This document shows, piece by piece, positions 40,401 through 55,400 of a stretch of 64,000 nucleotides of DNA. Each line of letters starts with the position of its first letter. The first letter of the stretch is position 1. A program made the position numbers and the translations under genes. Where the stretch lies: NCBI RefSeq assembly GCF_042477335.2, contig NC_091250.1, positions 58,225,384 through 58,289,383 of the forward strand, written 5' to 3'. A model generated the notes under the pieces. That model made no database searches and was not told the origin of the DNA. It saw only the letters and a list, made by a program, of their open reading frames with translations. The DNA comes from Ovis canadensis. Taxonomy: Eukaryota; Chordata; Mammalia; Artiodactyla; Bovidae.

Positions 40401-43400
40401 ACAGAGGGGAAGGTCCTACAGGTCCTTGGCTCTGCAGGCCCTTCAGTCGCTAAAGAGCGGACAGACTGGAGAGTGTTCCCAGAAGGACCAGAATGTCAGC
40501 TGTGGAGGGACTCAGGGGACCCGGGAGGGTGGGAGGGTGGCACGGGGGCACAGCACAGCTATTCACTAAAGGGTAAGGAAGCACTTCAATATTTTACTAA
40601 CTTTCATGGTTGGACTGGTATGCATTGGCTGAATACTGCCCTAGGCAGACCAACCTGTATGAAAAGCATGGATATTTTTTTAATCAATTTATTTTAATTG
40701 GAGGATAATTACTTTATAATATTTTGATGGATTTTGTCATATATACATCAAATGAATTGGCCATAGGTATACATGTCTCCCCCCATATCCTGAAACCCCC
40801 TCCCACCTCCATCCCCACCCAATCCCTCCAGGTGGTCACAGAGCACCAGTTTGGGGTGTCCTGCTTCAGAAAAGCATAGATTTTTAAGAAGAGCCTGGAG
40901 ACACAGAGACTGAACAGAAGCTCACAATGGTATGGGCAATATAGAATGAAAGTCCAAACTGGGCTGTGATGGTAATAAAGAGAGCAAAGACAGGACAATA
41001 GGGATTCAAAAAATATGTAGAAAACAACTCCAGTTAGGCTCCTACAGCTAAGGACTGCCTTCTTATGGGTTTAACTTTATATGCTAGCGTGTTCTCCCAT
41101 CCAAGGGCAATACAATCAATTATGACATGTTCAAGATCTAGTTAGTCCATTGATGGCATTAAAAAAAAAAAAACAAACAAGCACAAGCAAAGAGAGTAAA
41201 AGCTGCCATAATATAAAGCCTAAAATGTAAAAGTTTTCTGTTAAAATGCTAAGGCATTTTGCATTGTCAATGCAAAAATTTTTAACTGACTTTTGTATCA
41301 CAAAGGATATGGTCCTTTTTCACTCGGTGTAAGCATGTCCATCTATGAAGCATGAATAATAGTGTGATGCATCCTTGGTTTCTGGCCACAAGATGATCTT
41401 AAATGATGGAACAGTATGAAATTGACAAATTTAAGAGTGTTCATTTAAAGCTTTCTACTTCAGCAGGTAGAAACTCTCCTTACCCAGAGGGATAGGTTGT
41501 GAAATTGATGAAATGTTGAGTTTCATCATTTTTAATCCCTTCCTACCAACTGTGATCATCTAAGATAGAAGGGTTCATCAATTTTAAGTGTTCCTCAAAG
41601 ACACACACCCCTCTCTTGTGGGCTTGTGTGTGATGCTGTTTCGATGCCTTTTGCAGTATGTTTTTACCAATACTACACTCTAAGCAAAGGAACAGACATT
41701 AAGGAGTTGCACTGTTAGGTGCAAAACACTCTCCCAGAGCCAAGAGAAATAAATATATCTTGCTAATTTTCCTCTGAATATATGGCATCAAGTAAATATA
41801 TTATCATTAGACATTCTGATATAGCTGAGATAGCTATCTTGGGCAGTGGGAGAAGTTAAGATTATTTCTAAATTAGGCAAACTGGCTCTCCTTATGGAGG
41901 TCACAAGTGTAAAGCGTGACTCCAAACCCACTCCAGTATTCTTGTCTGGAGAATCCCATGGACAGAGGAGCCTGGAAGATTCCCAATCCATGGGATTGCA
42001 AAAGTTGGACATGACTTAGCGACTAAACCACCACCAAACTAAACCACCAAAGTATGACAAAATATATTAATTCTTCATTTATCCATTCACTCATTCATTC
42101 AATATTCATTGCGCTTCCAGTGTACCAGGACATCTAAGACCTATTTGATTACTATGCAGGCATTAACACTGGAATGGATGGACTATCGTTTGCAATATAA
42201 TTAAGAAACGAACTATAAAAAAAGAAAAGTACTGTGTAATTAAAAACCACCAAGAACACAATTACACATAGCCACACAAAACTCAATGAAAAAACACACT
42301 TCCATTAGGGGGTCAAACTGTACTTCCACCATTTGCTTCAATGTAGTTTAATAAAACACGCCTAAACCCCCAATTTTAAAAACCAATAAAAATGCTTTTA
42401 ATTTTGCTTGCTGCAGTGAAGTCGCTCAGTCATGTCTGACTCTTTGCAGCCCCATGGACTATAGCCTACCAGGCTCCTCCATCCATGGAATTTTCTAGGC
42501 AAGAGTACTGGAGTGGGTTGCCATTTCCTTCTCCAGAGGATCTTCCTAACCTAGGGCTCAAACTCTGGTCTCCCACATTGCAGGCAGATGCTTTACCATT
42601 TGAGCCACCAGGGGAGCCCCAATTTACAAACACTCATGTCTGCACTTCTGTGCAAAAAATCTTGATATATAGCTGGCTGAATTAAATGCCAGGACTTTGC
42701 CATTAGGCCCACGAGCACAGAGCCACGGGCACCAAATACTTTTAGGAAGTCTACAAAAATGTCTTCATGTCTTTAAAATCAGCAGCATAAAAATGAACTT
42801 TAAAGTCAAAGAAAATGTCTCAATATGTAACTAATATATTCATGCTTTTACCACTCCAGTCATAAAATTTAATTGTGATATATTCATATGCAGAAAGGGG
42901 TCCAGAGGGCAAAAATGGCTAGGGCCATGAAGGCCATGATGTGTTCCTTCTTCATCTGAATTTCTTTCAAAACAAGAACAAAGGCAATTCTAATACACTT
43001 CTCCCTCCAAACAACCTTTGGTAAGATTATTTTTGCAAAGCAGAGCATTTAAGTGCAGCACCCTCCATATCCTCAAAGGACTGATTCCAGGATCCTCTTG
43101 GATACCAAAACCTGTGGATGCTCAAGTCTCTTATTTAACATGGCATAATATCTGTATATAACCTAGGCACACCCTCTGGTATACTTACTTTAAATGATGT
43201 CTAGATTACTTATAATACCTATTGCAGGTGTTATACAAATAACCGTAGATATAATGTAAATCCTATGCAAATAGTTGCCAGCATGTAGCAAATTTAAGTT
43301 TTGCTTTTTGGAACTTTTCGGGATATTTTTTTAAATTGGATATGTTCAATCTGCAGTTGGGTTGAATCTGTAGATACCGAACCTATGGATATGGAGGTAT

Positions 43401-46400
43401 TGTATTCTAATCTAACTACAAGTCTTAAATGACTACAGAATATAACGTACCTTCAGAGCCAGACTTGAAAATGTATTCGAAACGTTGCACTTAAAGCTCA
43501 GCTGTTTATCCAGGTTTCCATCCGGATCTCGCCTCCCATAGTCAGAAAGGCCTGTCCGGTCAGTGGCTGCCACTTTCTGGAACACGGTACATGTCATCCC
43601 AGTGAAGCCAGTAGCCTTGATGACATAAGCTTCCAGAGCAATATTGGGTGAATACTTCAAAAGTCAATCAAACAGGAGTTACAAAAGATTTATAACATGG
43701 GGGGGAAAAGCACTTTCAAAGAGTTTCAAACACAAAATACTACATAAGCTAGAAGACAAAGCTTGAGCTCTTACTAAACAAAGACATTGTGCAGATAACT
43801 GGCCGAATCAAAAAAGATGCCAGCTACAGAAGGATGTCCTAAAATAGCAAGACACCCACGAAGAGGAAAAGAGTAAGTCATGAAGTATGGAAGGTCAGAT
43901 ATAAATGAGAAGTCAATTAATAATTTGAAGAGTAGTTGCAGGAATTTATAAGTTGAAAATGGAAGTATCCTGATTAAAAAAAAAAAGAAAAAACAGCTAG
44001 AGAAATCAGTAGACCCCCTTAATGATCTTAGCACACTTAAAAGCTGCCTTATTCAATGCTTCATAACATCTTTACACTTCTTCCTTTCACAGGAACATCA
44101 ATACTTAGCATTAAGTGTCACCAATAAAATCTTTATACAGACTCATGGCAAAGTTTTCTTCAGAAAAGGAAGGGAGGTGCTAGTCCACACAGAAATAAAT
44201 GAACAGATTTTGAAGGGCTAATTAGGCCAGAAAAATCACCTGAAAAAGATGGCACCTGTCCTGACAATTTTAAGCAATGCAGGAGTGCGACTGAACTTGA
44301 GAGTCTATCAAAACCTATGGTCTGCGGATACAAACAACCATCCACCCATGTCCAGGAGCTTCTGGCACCACTCCCACCTGTCAGAACCACGACAGAGCTA
44401 ACATAAGAAGTGACAGGCTGACCGGTTTCGTTTACATCCAGCAAGACGACAGGATGTGCAGTAAACTCCCTCCTTTAAGGACGGTTAATTCTACGTTTAC
44501 TATGGAAGCAGGGCACCATCCTAAGTGCCATAGGTGGACAAAGTTCTCCTTTAAACTTTTTTTTTTAATATAGGACTTTCATGTAAGATGTCCAAAATCT
44601 ATCAGGAAGATTAAAATTTTTAAATATATGAAGGTAGAATTTTTTCAAGTTCCATATATATATATATATAGAAAATATTTGGCAGTTCCCCAAATTTTTA
44701 AGGGTAAGAAATCTTTGCATTTAGTTTTGCCCCACAGGTGACAGAGTGTGAAAAATCTTACTAAATTCAATCATACTTGCCAGCAAATTGTACTTGAAAT
44801 TTTTTATTAATCAAAGACAGATTAGAATTATGATAAACATCTGAAACCTCAGTTGAAAGAAAAGTGCCATTTTGAAGTGCCCTTGAAGCCATGTCTTAAG
44901 CAGATATATTGTTTCTCAGGAACTTTTTTATGCTTTGAAATGGTGTACAAATACCCCCTACACCCTCTATTATACCTGTGGGTTCTCAGGAGAATGAAGG
45001 AAGCTCTCTGTGCTAAATAATAAGCAAGGGTGAAGCATAGGATGGAAAACGGGTTTAAATGATCTGGGAGGACCAAGTGTGGCCCTCAAACTGGCAAGCT
45101 CATTTCAAGTAAGGTCACAGAGAGCACCTACCCTAAACTACATTGTCCTGACAAGAGCCAGTCTAGGCCTCCATTCTGTTTATTATTCAAGAAAGTAATA
45201 CTAAACTTAACTGAACAAAAGGATCAATAAAACACGGTCTCATCAAAAAGATTCCATCAGTTAATGGAAAGACGGTAATTTTGAATTGTATAAAATCATA
45301 GGCGGAAGTAGAAAACATTCAATGAATCCACTAAAATAGTTAGAAAATGAAAATCATGGGCCAGAGCAGAATATGACTGCTAAAAGAATAAAACAAAACA
45401 TTATTTATCATAGTTCCCACATTTATCATATCTACATTTTAGAACAGAAAAAGTAAAGCAGTACACCAAGAAATTCTGCACAAACAAAATTTAAGATTAT
45501 TTAACAGAGTTATCATTGCTGTTGGTTAGTCACTAAATTGTGTCCAAGTCTTTTATAACCCCCTGGACTGTAGCCCGCTAGGCTCCTCTGTCCATGGGAT
45601 TTCCCAGGCAAAAATACTAGAGTGGATTGCCACTTCCTTCTCCAGGGGATCTTCCCAACCCAGGGATCGAACCGGCATCTCCTGCATTGGCAGATGGATT
45701 CTTTACCACTGAGCCACCAGGGAAGCCCAAGATTGGTTATTACATATAAATAACTAACTTCCCCCAAAGTGGAATTGACTGAAAAATGTCAATAGGTTCA
45801 CAAGAGTTGGGGGAATCCTAGTTCCCTTTTGAAATTGAAACCTGGGCAGGCAATCAAGCACTGTCTCAAAACATCCTTCAGGGCCCAAAAGACAATATCA
45901 GCTAGGATGTGTGACGGGAGGGCAAGGCTATGGTGTTCTTATTTGTGTTGTGGAAAGTTTCAGAGGATGAGATGGTGGTAACTGTTCAAATTACAAATTA
46001 AGCCCAGTTACCAAGAAAACAGACTACTCAGAAGCAAAACTGTCTTTTTAAATGTCTGAGAACAGGAAATTCTGTAATAATCAGCAGTAACAAAATACTC
46101 ACCCCATAATGGGATGAGACCTATCTATTTTGAGGTTAGAGCTGCTTTCAATGAACCTTTTCCTTAGAAATCCAGGATAACGTGACACTTACTGTTGAAT
46201 AAACATGAGCTCCGTTTGCCAGTCGGTATGTGGCGATGCGCTGCAGACACTGAACGATTCTACTGCAGGCTTTGGCCTCCCTCTGCGCCAGCCCCAGGAC
46301 GCGTTCATCAGCCAACATGATGTTACTTGCAATGTCAACCATCACATCGCCAAGCTAGCAGGCGTGCAAGAGAGAAAAGGAAGATCTTTAACGCTCACAC

Positions 46401-49400
46401 AGGAGGCTTTACATCACCAAAATTCTAATGAGACACTAAGATGGGCATTCAGTCTAAATTTTCACAGGAAAACCCAACAAGCACTTGACTCATTTCTCAT
46501 TAAGGCATCTTCAGATAGGAAGAGCACAGTCGTTATAACCATTCGGTAATATTTAGCTCAAAACAGTGTACTCACGTAACCACCAAATCATCAGGGAAAA
46601 GACTGACATGTAGTACTCAAATTGACAGGCTGGGGTGGGGGTAGGGGGCACCGTCAGGGAGTGGGGGGAGAAAGGCATTTATATTAATCAAGGGGAAGAA
46701 AATCATATGATTCTCGGAATAAACAGATCTCAACTCTGTCTGGAAAAACACTTATCTTCTTTTTGCATAAGCATTACTTAATATGATCAAGAAGTATCTG
46801 GCACAACATTAAATCAACTATACTTCAATTAATTAAAAACAGAAGAATATACTGGTGACCTCTTAAGCATCCTGTCATGTTTAAAACCCTAGGTATGTCC
46901 AACTACTGTGAGTTCTCTGTATGCGCTGGGCCATCACGTGTCTGTGCACACGTTTCCCCCTTTATCTTGAATGAGCTGCTTCTTCCCCGTCTCCCAACTC
47001 AAGGGATGCTTTTAGATTTACATGATCAGAGAAACAAATGAATCCCAAGAAGTGTCCACTTTTCCACTGCTTGTTTCATTTCCTGAATTTTTTTCATTAG
47101 CTCAGTTCATAACTTACAGATGTAAACATCTGTCAGGGAACACCAGTGAACTATCAACAGGCTGTCGTTGCTGGTGACTTGTAGGTCTCATATCAGAAAA
47201 GTGCACTGAACAGTCCAGGATAAGCAGACAGCCTGTTCCCAGGAGGGTCTACTATTGAGCAAACTGTTCACGAGAACTGGAGCACACAAGCATTGTGGAG
47301 GTAGCACTGGAGGACTGACAAGCTGGCAGGTCCTCTAACCAAGAAAAAAGCCTCAAAAGCCCCAAAGCCAAGCCAGACTGCCAAGGACATTTCAGCAGAT
47401 GTCTTTTCATCACCCTAGAAGAGTCCAGCTGAGCTTTTCAACCCTGTTCTGCCTCCAATACTCTTCCCAGGGTATGTAATTATGAGGGCTAAGGTGGGTC
47501 TGGAAAAAGATCAGTCCTTTCCACCCATGCTTCATTTCAGGAAGAAGACAAACCTGCGGAAATCTACCGGATTCCACCCCTGAGCCATGGAACAGGGCTG
47601 GCACCTTCCGTACCTTCCTTTATTTGTGAAACAAGGATAATAACCATCCTGTCTTTTCTGAATGTTGTGAAGATTAAGCTCCACTAATAACTATAAGGCT
47701 CCTCAAACTATGCCTTGCACATGGCAGGCATTCAAAACACAGCTCTAATTTTACTGCTGCTTTTTCTTTTTTTCTTTCATTTCCATCCCAAAATAAGTCT
47801 CTTTGAGAATGACAGGCTCTAGAAGAAGTGTTAAGAAGGGTACATTTTTAAAGTCTATATGTTCATATATAAAGAGGAACAATGTACCCAGCAAAACTGC
47901 CTCTATTTCCTCTGTAAAGCCCCATCATCTTATCCAATTCAAATACACTTAATTGACTTCATACTGCCGTTACTATCATGTGTCACAATTCTGTCCTTAT
48001 TTTAATTCCAATATAAACATCTTGGGGGCAGGGACAGCACAATGTCCTACTTATATTCATACTCATTCATTAGTGTAACTTCTCGTATAAAAGCCAGTAG
48101 CTATATAATACCCATTCACTCCCTGACTAAATATTTATTGAGGACCAAGGTGAGCCAGACACTATCCCAAGCAATGGAGATATAGCAGTGAGAGAAACAT
48201 AGGAGATCTATTTTGGAGTCTGTATCTATCAAGAAAATATATAATAAGCAACTAAATACATTTCTTTTTAAAGTGACTAGGTTGTGATACCTGCAAGAGA
48301 TGAAAGAAACAGAGTAATAAATAACAGATAGTAATGGAATTTAACCACAAAACCCAATTTTAATGGACTCATATATTCTCTCAAGAGGCAACTCATTTAA
48401 ACCCAAGATATGAACAAGATCAACTGACAAAGAATTAAGAAGAACCTACAATCAAACTATGTAGAACACTGAGCTTGTTCATTTGTACAACTGATGAAAA
48501 CACCAGGCTTCCCTGTGGCTTAGATGGTAAAGCGTCTGCCTACAATGTAGAAGACTGGGTTCAATCCTTGGTTCAGGAAGATCTCTGGAGAAGGAAATGG
48601 CAAACCACTCCAGTATTCTTGCCTGGAAAATCCCATGGACAGAGAAACCTGTATCCATGGGGTCACAAAAAGTCGGACACAACTGAGTGAGTTCACTTTC
48701 TTTTCACTTTCATGAAAATACCAGCACCTCAGTATATATTCCTAAAAACAGTAGGGATGGGGGTAAATTTCACTTTAACAGAAGTGCTTATTACTGGAGT
48801 TATGAAGATGGGTGGTGACTTCTGCATTTGTGTCTCAGCCACTTTTACAGCACCTAGAAAATAACTACCACCTCTTAATGGGAATTCAGAGAAGCTAGAG
48901 AATTTGGTTACATTTTTACCTATTATTCTTACCTTTCAAATTTGTATTTTCAAAACTGTATACAAAAATAAATAAGAGATGACACTGTATGATATGTTCT
49001 ATAGCTATCAGAAAAGAAATGGCCGTTGCCTGCAAAAATTTAAAAGATAAAATACAAGAAAATACCAATTCTCCTCCAAGGCACTTCTCAAATATTTATG
49101 AAGTACTCAAAAAAATCAGCAATTTTACAACTAGTTTGGAAATTTCTTTACAAGTTCTACATGTATGGGCTTTATGAAAATCTAACATGAGACCTAACTG
49201 ATATATCATCTCTTTTGAAAAGCTGTTTATTTTTTAATCAAGAAACTACAGCTATATCTCTTTTGAAAAGCTGTTTATTTTTTAATCAAGAAACTACAGC
49301 TATGGGTCACTGGATAATGCCAGCCAAAGAATTTGACATGTGTCAATAACTGTTTAAAAAAAAAAAAAAAGAAGTAGTAGTATCTGTAAGAAGGTATAGA

Positions 49401-52400
49401 GCTAATAAAAGTGGTTGCCTTAGCTGAGGATAAGCTTCCCCCCCCCCATTATTTCATTATAAATGGCTATGAATTAAATAAACAGTTTTGTAGCCGAAAT
49501 ATCCGCTATAGCAAGCAATCATGAAACACTACATGCTTCTGGAGCTTGGTTATGGAAGTAGTTCTGAATCCTTCATGGTGGCAAAAAAGGACACAAAAAG
49601 AATAACAGTACATGAAAAATTACACTGGATTAAAAAACCATCCCTGAAATGTGACACACAGGTACAGTTTAATAACTGCAACCAATGTGTTGGGAAGCAC
49701 CGTATTTCTCTTCAACTGCATTCCCTGAAGGCCACGCCGGCCATGGAAGGGTCGGAAGAGTCATGCACCTGCTCTGCAATCTGTCATACCAAAGGGTGAG
49801 GATCAAATGAAAACACTGTGAACGCACTTCATCCAAGATAAAAGGGTAAAGAAATGAAAATGCCACATTAATAACAATGAAACCATTAAATGTCATCTGT
49901 GGTAAGAGGCAGAATATTTCATGCTCTTCTCAATATTTATGTTTGCAATCCCGGGCAAAACTAGATTAAAATCACCTGTAAATTTCATGAATTTCTGATG
50001 TTGGTTCACGTAACACACAATAGATAAACTCAACTTGATGGTATTTGATTTTAATGTAACAGGCGTACAAAATAACATTGCAGCGAGAATGCTTACGTGC
50101 CTTGGAGTTAAGTTCTCCTGGGTTAAGAGTTCAACCATCCCTTACAAGTTAAATGTCCATAGCAAATTACTTATCCTCTCCAAGTCTCTGTTTGCCCATT
50201 TGCAAAATGAGACCAAGAACCCTATGAAAACTGTCTTTCTTTAAGAAAGACACACAGAGAGAGAACAGAAGGCAAATATCTTCATTAAGCAATTCATATA
50301 GTTTTTGAGAAAAGCCAAGAAATCTAGGCCCCTTCCCACATTCTTGTTTCAAGCACAAAGTCAGCAGGGGGTACCTCGGCAATTCTAATAACCAGAGAAG
50401 CAAGAATTAGACACATATACCACAGGGCAGTATGCTGAGCTGTCGTCTGGGGACAGCTGAGATGGAGACAGAAAGTACAGAACTGACACACAGTTCAAAC
50501 TCGACTAAATAATAACTCAGATGATGTCATTATTTTAGTTCAAGTAAACTTCATGGTTTTTCCTAATTATAAATAACTGTATTAATATCATTCCCATCTC
50601 AAAGTATGCTATATTGCCCTGATTACTTTAATGAGGGAATTGCTCTGTTCTGAAAGCCAACTTTTAAGAGTGTGTTTATGGCATTATTAACCAGCTTCAG
50701 CATCCTGAGGGCCTGGGGACCCCACTGAACGCTGCTCAGCTTGATAAGTAGTCAGTGCTCGAAAGGCCCAAATGTGATGGTCACCAGGACTGTGGCAAAG
50801 ATGAAAGCTCTGATGTCACTCTGGTACAAAAATAAAGAGGATGGCGATGGGAAAATAAGTGGGAAGGGGAAAAGATTGAAAATAATGTCACAGGGAATAA
50901 AAGTTGCATTTATCCTCTACTGCCTTATAGAAAGTATCTGAAATAGCCTAACAAAGTTTAAGAGATAATTCTTTTTAAATTAAAACATACACAGAGAGTG
51001 AGAAAGTGTGTTAGTCACTCAGTCATATCCAACTCTTTGCAACCCCACAAACTGTAGCCTGCCAGGCTCCTCTGTCTACAGAATTCTCTAGGCAAGAATA
51101 CTGGAGTGGGTTGCCATTTCCTTCCTCTAGGGGATCTTCGCAACCCAGGTATAGAACCACAGTCTCCTGCATTGTAGGCAGATTCTTGACTGTCTGATCC
51201 ACCAGGGAAGTCCTGGTGGGAAATACACGCTTAAAAAAAGACTCAAGTAAGTTAAAATACACATCAATGGCAAAGTTAATGGGACTGGGGAAAAACTGAT
51301 TCTTGACATGTTTCTAGTCAAGGCAGTGAAGACAACTGTTCAATTATTAATGAAAAGGAGAATATTTCCTCCAAGTAGACAGTCACTTTCATAAAGAAAA
51401 TTCCTAGAACACGTGAAGAACAGTATCAAAGAGATACCAAGTGAAATGCTCAACATCCTCAGCCATACCTTCACAACAAACAGAAAGGCTTAACTTCTAC
51501 GATCCCTCCAACTCTCCCACTGGAAGCAGATCTTGTTTTTTCTGATGACAAAAATGTACATGCATCTCCCTTTCTGGAAGCATGGAGGACTAAGTACTAT
51601 GGACAACTCTCCTGATAAAAGTGAAAAATGGTAAAGGAAAAAAAGTTACCTTTTAAATGCACCACTGACCACTCAGAAAACAAAGGCTCCACGAGGGACC
51701 AACAGCAAAACAACAGGAATCCAAAGAGCTCTGAGGCGGAGCTCGGCTGACCACAGACTATGCTTTGACTTCCATGTAAGACCCAGGCCCTGCCAACACA
51801 GGCTAACAGGAGAAAACCACAGCATAAAGTTGATAAGCCAAAGAGGACACCAGCAGGGTCAGGGCCAACCAGCATTAAACTAGCCTCCTGGAAGGAAGGG
51901 AATCGCAAGGAAACTTGAAACTTGTCCATCTTGACTTTGGCACAAGGTAGGAGGTAAAAAAAACTCTTCCCTGTCAATCTGTCAACACAAGCCGACCTTC
52001 ACACAGGACTGAGAACAGAGTTCTCATTTTTTCTGTGGTCTGAGAAACCTCAAGCTGAGAACTACTTTCAATGTGACCCCCTAACACTGATATAGCCCCC
52101 CGGCACCTAGCAGAAGCAGATAAGTATCACATCATACCATATATCATGTCATAATAATGACACACTATACCGTTCTCATGAAGACCACTCATCACCAACA
52201 CACATCAGCACAGTTCTGGAGGTCCTCACCGATGTATAACCAGAAAAACAGGATGTGTTTTATACAGGAACAGACAAACCAACTGTTATCTACTGTCTAC
52301 GGACAAAAATCATCTGTCTAGAAAATCCCACAAAACCAACTAGAAAATTATATGAATGAATTTCATAAGGAAACCAGACACAAGGTCCACATTTAAAAAA

Positions 52401-55400
52401 ATAATAATCATCAAGGAAAACTGAACACGGATTAGATATTTTATAACATTAAGCACTTGAGTTCATTTGGGTGATATAATGACCATATCAAGGTTCTATT
52501 TTTAAAGTTCCTTACAATTTAAAAAAAAATTATGGATGAAATATGACACCTAAAATGTGCTCTTAAATGTTCCAGCATTGAAAGACAGAAAGACACAGAG
52601 TAAGACAGAAAAACAGAGACGCAGGGAGAGGGGAAGAGAGAAAGAAGGAGGGGCAGATAACATAAAATGAGTGGAAAGGAGAGATGAAGCAAGACTGGTA
52701 AGCACCGAAAATTGTCGAAACTCAGTGAAAGGTAAAACAAAAGTGTTAATAATAATATTCCTTCTCCTATACACTTTAGGAATTTTCTAATTAAAAAAAA
52801 AAAAAGTTTTTAAAAAGTTAAACCCAAAGAGAACATTTTTTTTAAAAGAGGTAAGGATAGAAAAGAAATATACTACAGTGGTCCTCAAAGTGGGAGACCT
52901 GGGTTCGATCCCTGGGTTGGGAAGTTCCCCTGGAGAATGGAAAGGACACCCACTCCAGTATTCTGGCCTGGAGAATTCCATGGACTACAGTCCATGGGGT
53001 TGCAAAGAGTCAGACACGACTGAGGGACTTTCACTTCACTTCACAATGGTGTTCAAAGTCTGTGCCAAAGACGTTGCCCAGTATCACCTGGAATTTACTG
53101 GAAATATGAATCCTCAGGCTTCTCGTACCCAGAACCTGGTACGAATCATGGGCCCCATGCAAGTTTGAGAAACCATGTTCTCAGAAGGATCAAAAAGCCA
53201 GAGGCTGAGTCTTTGAAAATGTTAACAATATCAGGAAGTCTGACAAGTAAGATCAAGGAAAAAAACATTTAAAATATTGAAAGTAAAAAAGAAACTCGCC
53301 AGTACAGATGTGATTATACCTTAAAGTGAGTAAATGAAAGAATTTTTAAAATTCTATACATAAAAATGTGAGGTGCACGCCTTACATATTTAAAACTAGA
53401 GCACCGTAAGAAAACTATAACACATAACTAACTCTAATCTTCATAGATGTTCTCTTTAAAATGGATATATATGTTTGTTCCCATAAGAGAAATCACTACA
53501 GTAAATAATGGAACACATACTATCTGACAGATAACCTTCGGCTCTTTTTAAAAGACCCTGGTAAATACCTCATTTAGATCTGGCAGTTTGGTAGTTTTCA
53601 GCACCTACCCTAAGACAACAAGAGTACCAGCTTGTGTTGGCTAGACTCAATCACAGGTTGTTTATGAAAAAATCCACAGCACAACAACTTTCTGGATATA
53701 ATACAAAAGTCAATTTAATTGTCCAATTATGCTCTATGCATTTTAAGATACCTTAGCATAATTTTATGCAGTGTTAATTAACTTAAAATGGAGCCCTTAA
53801 GCCTTATGAACTCTTAACATAGCAATAAACAAGGAAAGCTCTAGCCTGAAATTTTAAGCTTCCAAAGAATCAAATGTCTGTCACTGCATCAAAGGTAATA
53901 TTACATTTATATCTCAATTGTTCAATCCTGAATAATTTTCTGTTTTTTCTATTTATACTTAATAGGTTGCCATCATTTGTTGCCAAAGATAGTTAAAATT
54001 TCACCTTCTATGTCAGCCAGTGAAAGTGACAACAATCTCCTTCAAAGTAAGTTTTTAGATAAGCAACTAAAGCAGTCTGGTGATTTTTTTTTAAAGGACT
54101 TCTCTCTTAGCTTCTGAGATAATAAGAATGTTACTTTTCAGAGGGGACACGTGTATGCCTATGGCTGATTTATGTTGATATATGGCAAAAATCATCACAA
54201 TATTGTAAAATAATTATCCTCCAATTAAAATAAATAAATTAAAAAAAAAAAGAAACTGTGAATGGCTATGTTGTATATATAAAACAAAGGTCCATATAGT
54301 CAAAGCTATGGTTTTTCCAGTAGTCATGGATGGATGTGAGAGTTGGACATAAAGAAAACTGAGTCCCAAAGAACTGATGCTTTTGAACTGTGATGTTGAA
54401 GAGGACTCCTTTGAGTCCCTTGAACTTCAAGAAAATCAAACCAGTCAATCATAAGGGAAATTGGTCCTGAATATTCATTGGAAGGACTGATGTTGAAGGT
54501 GAAGCTCCAATATGTTGGCCACCTGATGCAAAGAACTGACTCACTGCAAAAGACTCTGATGCTGGGAAAGATTGAAGGCAAGAGAAGGGGACGACAGAGA
54601 ATGAGATGGACGTGAGTCTGAGCAAGCTCCAGGAGTTGGTGATAGACAGGGGGTTGCGAAGACTAGGACACGACCGAGCAACTGAACTGCCACTGCTGTT
54701 GTGTATCTACAACATACAGTATTGCACATCAACTCAACTTCAATTAAAACGGATAAATAAATGAAAATTCCTCACACGTTCAAAAAAGAATGCTAATTTC
54801 TTAACCCTATAAAAAGTATATCCTAGCTTTGCAATGATAAAAATAGTTTCACCTATATTTTCTCACTTGCATAAACTCTGCAAGTTAAACAGGGCAAACA
54901 TCATGTCTCATTTTAAAAATAAAGGGTCCATGGTTAATAACTCACAAACTAGGTCCACTTCCAGTCTTCAACAAGATGCTTCCCCCTAAGAACAGGACAA
55001 AGCAACAAAAACTCAGACCATTCTTCCCACATAGCAGCAACACAATGAAACGTACACCTCAGGGCACCACACTCCTGCTCCCGAGCTGGGAGGAGTACAC
55101 AAGTCCCTCACACCAGAACAGGGCTGCCAGGGGATAAACTTTGGTCTGTCACATGATGGCAGGACCTTTCCCTATGTACAAATTCCAAAAGCCATTCCAA
55201 TTACTCTAGTGACCTGAAACATCCAGCCTCCATGAACGACTTCTAATCATGTGGGCACCTAACCTGTGATTATAATCAACAAGGGAGAGCAGGATTACCA
55301 CAGAGCCAGGATTCACACGGCTCCTCCCAGCACCAGAAAAACTCATCATGGGAAGCGGGCTATGGCCCAAGGACAGAATCAAGCAAAGGAACAATTCGTT

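Larger units (their letters stand above)
30683..43450 (-). other. ADGRA3 intron, 12.8 kb
   Basis: Holds L1 tails, CHR SINEs, a Tigger transposon split by BovB, Bov-tA SINEs and poly-G tracts. Nothing recognised in 30683-31640, 32280-33680, 38340-38985, 39345-40670, 40870-41915 and 42620-43055. Confidence 0.85.
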
